Shown here: one piece after another, positions 5,609 to 7,221 of the stretch | How positions within the stretch are numbered: position 1 is the stretch's first letter | How the letters are laid out: every line of letters starts with the position of its first letter | Assembly (NCBI GenBank): GCA_900771165.1 | Contig: CAAGMX010000409.1 | Span: forward strand, 1-7,221 | DNA length: 7,221 nucleotides | Direction: 5' to 3' | Origin: Victivallales bacterium | Lineage (GTDB): Bacteria; Verrucomicrobiota; Lentisphaeria; Oligosphaerales; Oligosphaeraceae | Translations under genes and position numbers: made by a program | The notes under the pieces: generated by a model | Databases searched by the model: none | What the model saw: only the letters and a program-made list of their open reading frames with translations | Told to the model about the DNA's origin: nothing

Positions 5609-6787
5609 ATGTCCCAGCCGATTCTCTATCTGGACAACAACGCCACCACCTGCGTAGCGCCGGAGGTCTTCCAGGCGATGGCCCCCTTCCTGCAGCAGGA
5701 ATACGCCAATCCCTCCAGCGTGTATCCCTTCGCCGGCGCCCCCGCCGCCGCCATGGAGCACGCCCGGGAACAGCTGGCGGCCCTTCTGGGGGCCACCCCC
5801 GGGGAAATTATCTTCACCAGCTGCGGCAGCGAATCCGACAACGCCGCCCTGCGCAGCGCCTTCAAGACCCAGGCGGGTCGCCGCAATCTGGTCACCACCT
5901 GCGTGGAACACCCCGCCATCCTCAACACCTGCCGGGATCTGGCGGAATACGCCGGGGTCCATGTGGACTACCTCAGCGTGGACAGCCACGGGCGCATTGA
6001 CCTGGACGAGGCCCGTGCCCTGATCACCGAGGAGACCGCCCTGGTCTCCGTCATGTTCGCCAACAACGAAACCGGCAACATCTATCCCATCCGGGAGCTC
6101 TCCCAGATCGCCCATGCCAAAGGCGCCCTCTTCCACACCGACGCCGTCCAGGCCATCGGCAAGATCCCCATGGATCTGCAGCGGGATCTCACGGAGGTGG
6201 ACTTCCTTTCTCTCTCCGGCCACAAGTTCCACGCCCCCAAGGGAATCGGCGTTCTCTACCGCCGCAGCTTCACGCCCTTCGCCCCCTATCTGACCGGCGG
6301 ACATCAGGAGCATATGCTCCGGGCAGGCACGGAAAACGTGGCCTCCATCGTGGGCCTGGGCAAGGCCGCCGAACTGGCCATGGCCCATCTCCCCGAGGAA
6401 AACGGCAGAGTCAAGGCCCTGCGGGACCGCCTCCAGGAAGGACTGCTGGCCACCTGCCCCGATGCCATGGTCAACGGAGACCTGGAACACCGCCTCCCCA
6501 ATACCCTCAATATCTGCTTCAAATACATCGAGGGAGAATCCATCCTGCTGCGCCTCTGGGACCGCGCCAGGGTCTGCGCCTCCTCGGGCAGCGCCTGCAC
6601 CACCGGCTCCCTGGAACCCTCCCACGTGCTCCGGGCTATGGGATTGGACTACAAGGCCCTCCACGGCACGGTGCGCCTGAGCCTCTCCCGATACAACACC
6701 CAGGAGGAGATTGACACCGTCCTGGAGGTCATGCCCCCCATCATCCGCAATCTCCGGGAGTTGTCCCCCTTTGGTCGGGAGGCGTAG
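5609..6787 (+). CDS. nifS: NifS-type cysteine desulfurase
   Basis: This is a pyridoxal-phosphate enzyme that converts L-cysteine to alanine and holds the sulfur as an enzyme persulfide for transfer to NifU. The 392 residues match the family length. The start YLDNNATT (7-14) is NifS-like. His101 in VEHPAIL should stack on the cofactor, and NNETG (152-156) and HTDAVQ (176-181) line the PLP pocket. Lys206 in SGHKFHAPKG forms the Schiff base. Cys330 in SSGSACTTGS is the catalytic cysteine on the mobile loop. Nothing essential is missing. The ATG at 5609 is the only start available after the nifU stop. No clear Shine-Dalgarno sequence lies within 15 nt; AGGGAAAG (5580-5587) is 21 nt away. Translation may therefore depend on nifU. 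The gene is in the same frame as nifU, and prmA starts 7 nt after its stop. Confidence 0.96.
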   Translation: MSQPILYLDNNATTCVAPEVFQAMAPFLQQEYANPSSVYPFAGAPAAAMEHAREQLAALLGATPGEIIFTSCGSESDNAALRSAFKTQAGRRNLVTTCVEHPAILNTCRDLAEYAGVHVDYLSVDSHGRIDLDEARALITEETALVSVMFANNETGNIYPIRELSQIAHAKGALFHTDAVQAIGKIPMDLQRDLTEVDFLSLSGHKFHAPKGIGVLYRRSFTPFAPYLTGGHQEHMLRAGTENVASIVGLGKAAELAMAHLPEENGRVKALRDRLQEGLLATCPDAMVNGDLEHRLPNTLNICFKYIEGESILLRLWDRARVCASSGSACTTGSLEPSHVLRAMGLDYKALHGTVRLSLSRYNTQEEIDTVLEVMPPIIRNLRELSPFGREA

Positions 6788-6794
6788 TTCCCCC

Positions 6795-7221
6795 ATGCCT
6801 TCCCTTCCTCCTCCGGTCATTCCCGACACGCCCATCCACGCCGTAGAGATCCAGACCCCGAACCAGGACGTAGCCGTCCTGGGGGAGCTGCTGGCCACCC
6901 TGGATCTTCCGCCCCAGGCCATTTCCAGCTACGAGGATCTGGAGAGCGGCAAAGGCACCACCTATCTCCTTTGCGACACCCCGGCGGAGCAGGCGGCGGC
7001 CCGCTCCCAGGTGGAGGCTCTCCTCGCCCAGTGGGGCGACTCCCTCCTCTCCGCCCCGCCCCTGGCCATCCGGGAACGGGAAATCCAGCGGGAAGACTGG
7101 GCGGAAAGCTGGAAAAAGTATTTTCACCCCTTCCGGGCCAGTCGCCGTCTGGTCATCAAGCCCAGCTGGGAGGAATGCCAGGCGGAGCCCGGCGATCTCC
7201 TGCTGGAAATCGACCCGGGAA
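6795..7221 (+). CDS. prmA: Ribosomal protein L11 methyltransferase PrmA (5' part, cut by the window edge)
   Basis: Only the first 142 residues are present; the frame is open to the window end. PrmA methylates ribosomal protein L11 using S-adenosylmethionine. What is visible is the N-terminal substrate-recognition domain (about 14-95), the linker signature EDWAESWKKYFHPFR (100-114), the strand RLVIKPSWEE (118-127), and the first bases of the methyltransferase domain at LLLEIDPG (135-142), which normally continues into the SAM-binding glycine motif. The ATG is 7 nt after the nifS stop. GGGAGG (6777-6782), inside the last nifS codons, is 12 nt before the start and fits as its ribosome binding site. 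This tight spacing suggests co-transcription with nifU and nifS. The catalytic part lies outside the window, so intactness cannot be judged. Confidence 0.93.
   Translation, partial: MPSLPPPVIPDTPIHAVEIQTPNQDVAVLGELLATLDLPPQAISSYEDLESGKGTTYLLCDTPAEQAAARSQVEALLAQWGDSLLSAPPLAIREREIQREDWAESWKKYFHPFRASRRLVIKPSWEECQAEPGDLLLEIDPG

Noticed and set aside
4559..6922. A 787-codon minus-strand open frame
   Set aside because: It is antisense to nifU, nifS and the start of prmA, all clearly real. The translation is low-complexity Gly, Val and Asp-rich text typical of an antisense shadow.
1..7221. CRISPR array, tRNA, rRNA, insertion sequence or phage genes
   Set aside because: I saw no regularly spaced repeats with unique spacers, no cloverleaf or rRNA signature, and no transposase or integrase motifs on either strand.

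Overview
The window looks like chromosomal DNA of a GC-rich bacterium of the Planctomycetes-Verrucomicrobia-Chlamydiae (PVC) superphylum. The best lineage marker is a 51-residue basic protein at 4300-4455 that opens MSVHPSLK and closes GLPKTKPEA. I recognise this as the small basic PVC signature family. The closely matched pair of short RpoD-like sigma factors fits that setting. A Lentisphaerota, Verrucomicrobiota or Kiritimatiellota member is my guess, but the sequence alone does not fix the phylum.

Layout. Positions 1-222 are non-coding, very rich in G and C runs, and hold several perfect inverted repeats. The left half is on the minus strand. Read in transcription order, an intergenic regulatory region (3815-4299) leads into sigma factor A (3814 to 2861, GTG start). 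Sigma factor B (2864 to 1998) overlaps it by an ATGA junction. A strong hairpin plus T-tract terminator follows (1979 to 1934), then a 549-residue AMP-forming acyl-CoA synthetase (1872 to 223).

The right half is on the plus strand and diverges from the sigma operon. It carries the PVC small basic protein (4300-4455), a leader with a hairpin and T-tract (4561-4602), a complete three-domain NifU iron-sulfur scaffold (4634-5542), a NifS-type cysteine desulfurase (5609-6787), and the first 142 residues of PrmA, the ribosomal protein L11 methyltransferase (6795 to the window edge).

How the genes work together. NifS takes sulfur from cysteine as a persulfide and hands it to NifU, which assembles and passes on Fe-S clusters. 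No nitrogenase gene is in view, so this is probably the cell's general Fe-S assembly pair. PrmA and the small basic protein both point to ribosome-related functions. The two sigma factors are about two-thirds identical without gaps over 264 residues and differ mainly in region 3 and in their C-terminal tails. They look like a tandem duplication that is now co-transcribed and translationally coupled.

Most of the window is ordinary housekeeping content. The parts that deserve a second look are the coupled sigma pair, the 53-nt near-identical tract inside it, the 22-nt repeat and phased T-tracts in the divergent region, the hairpin in the nifU leader, and the inverted-repeat cluster at the left edge.
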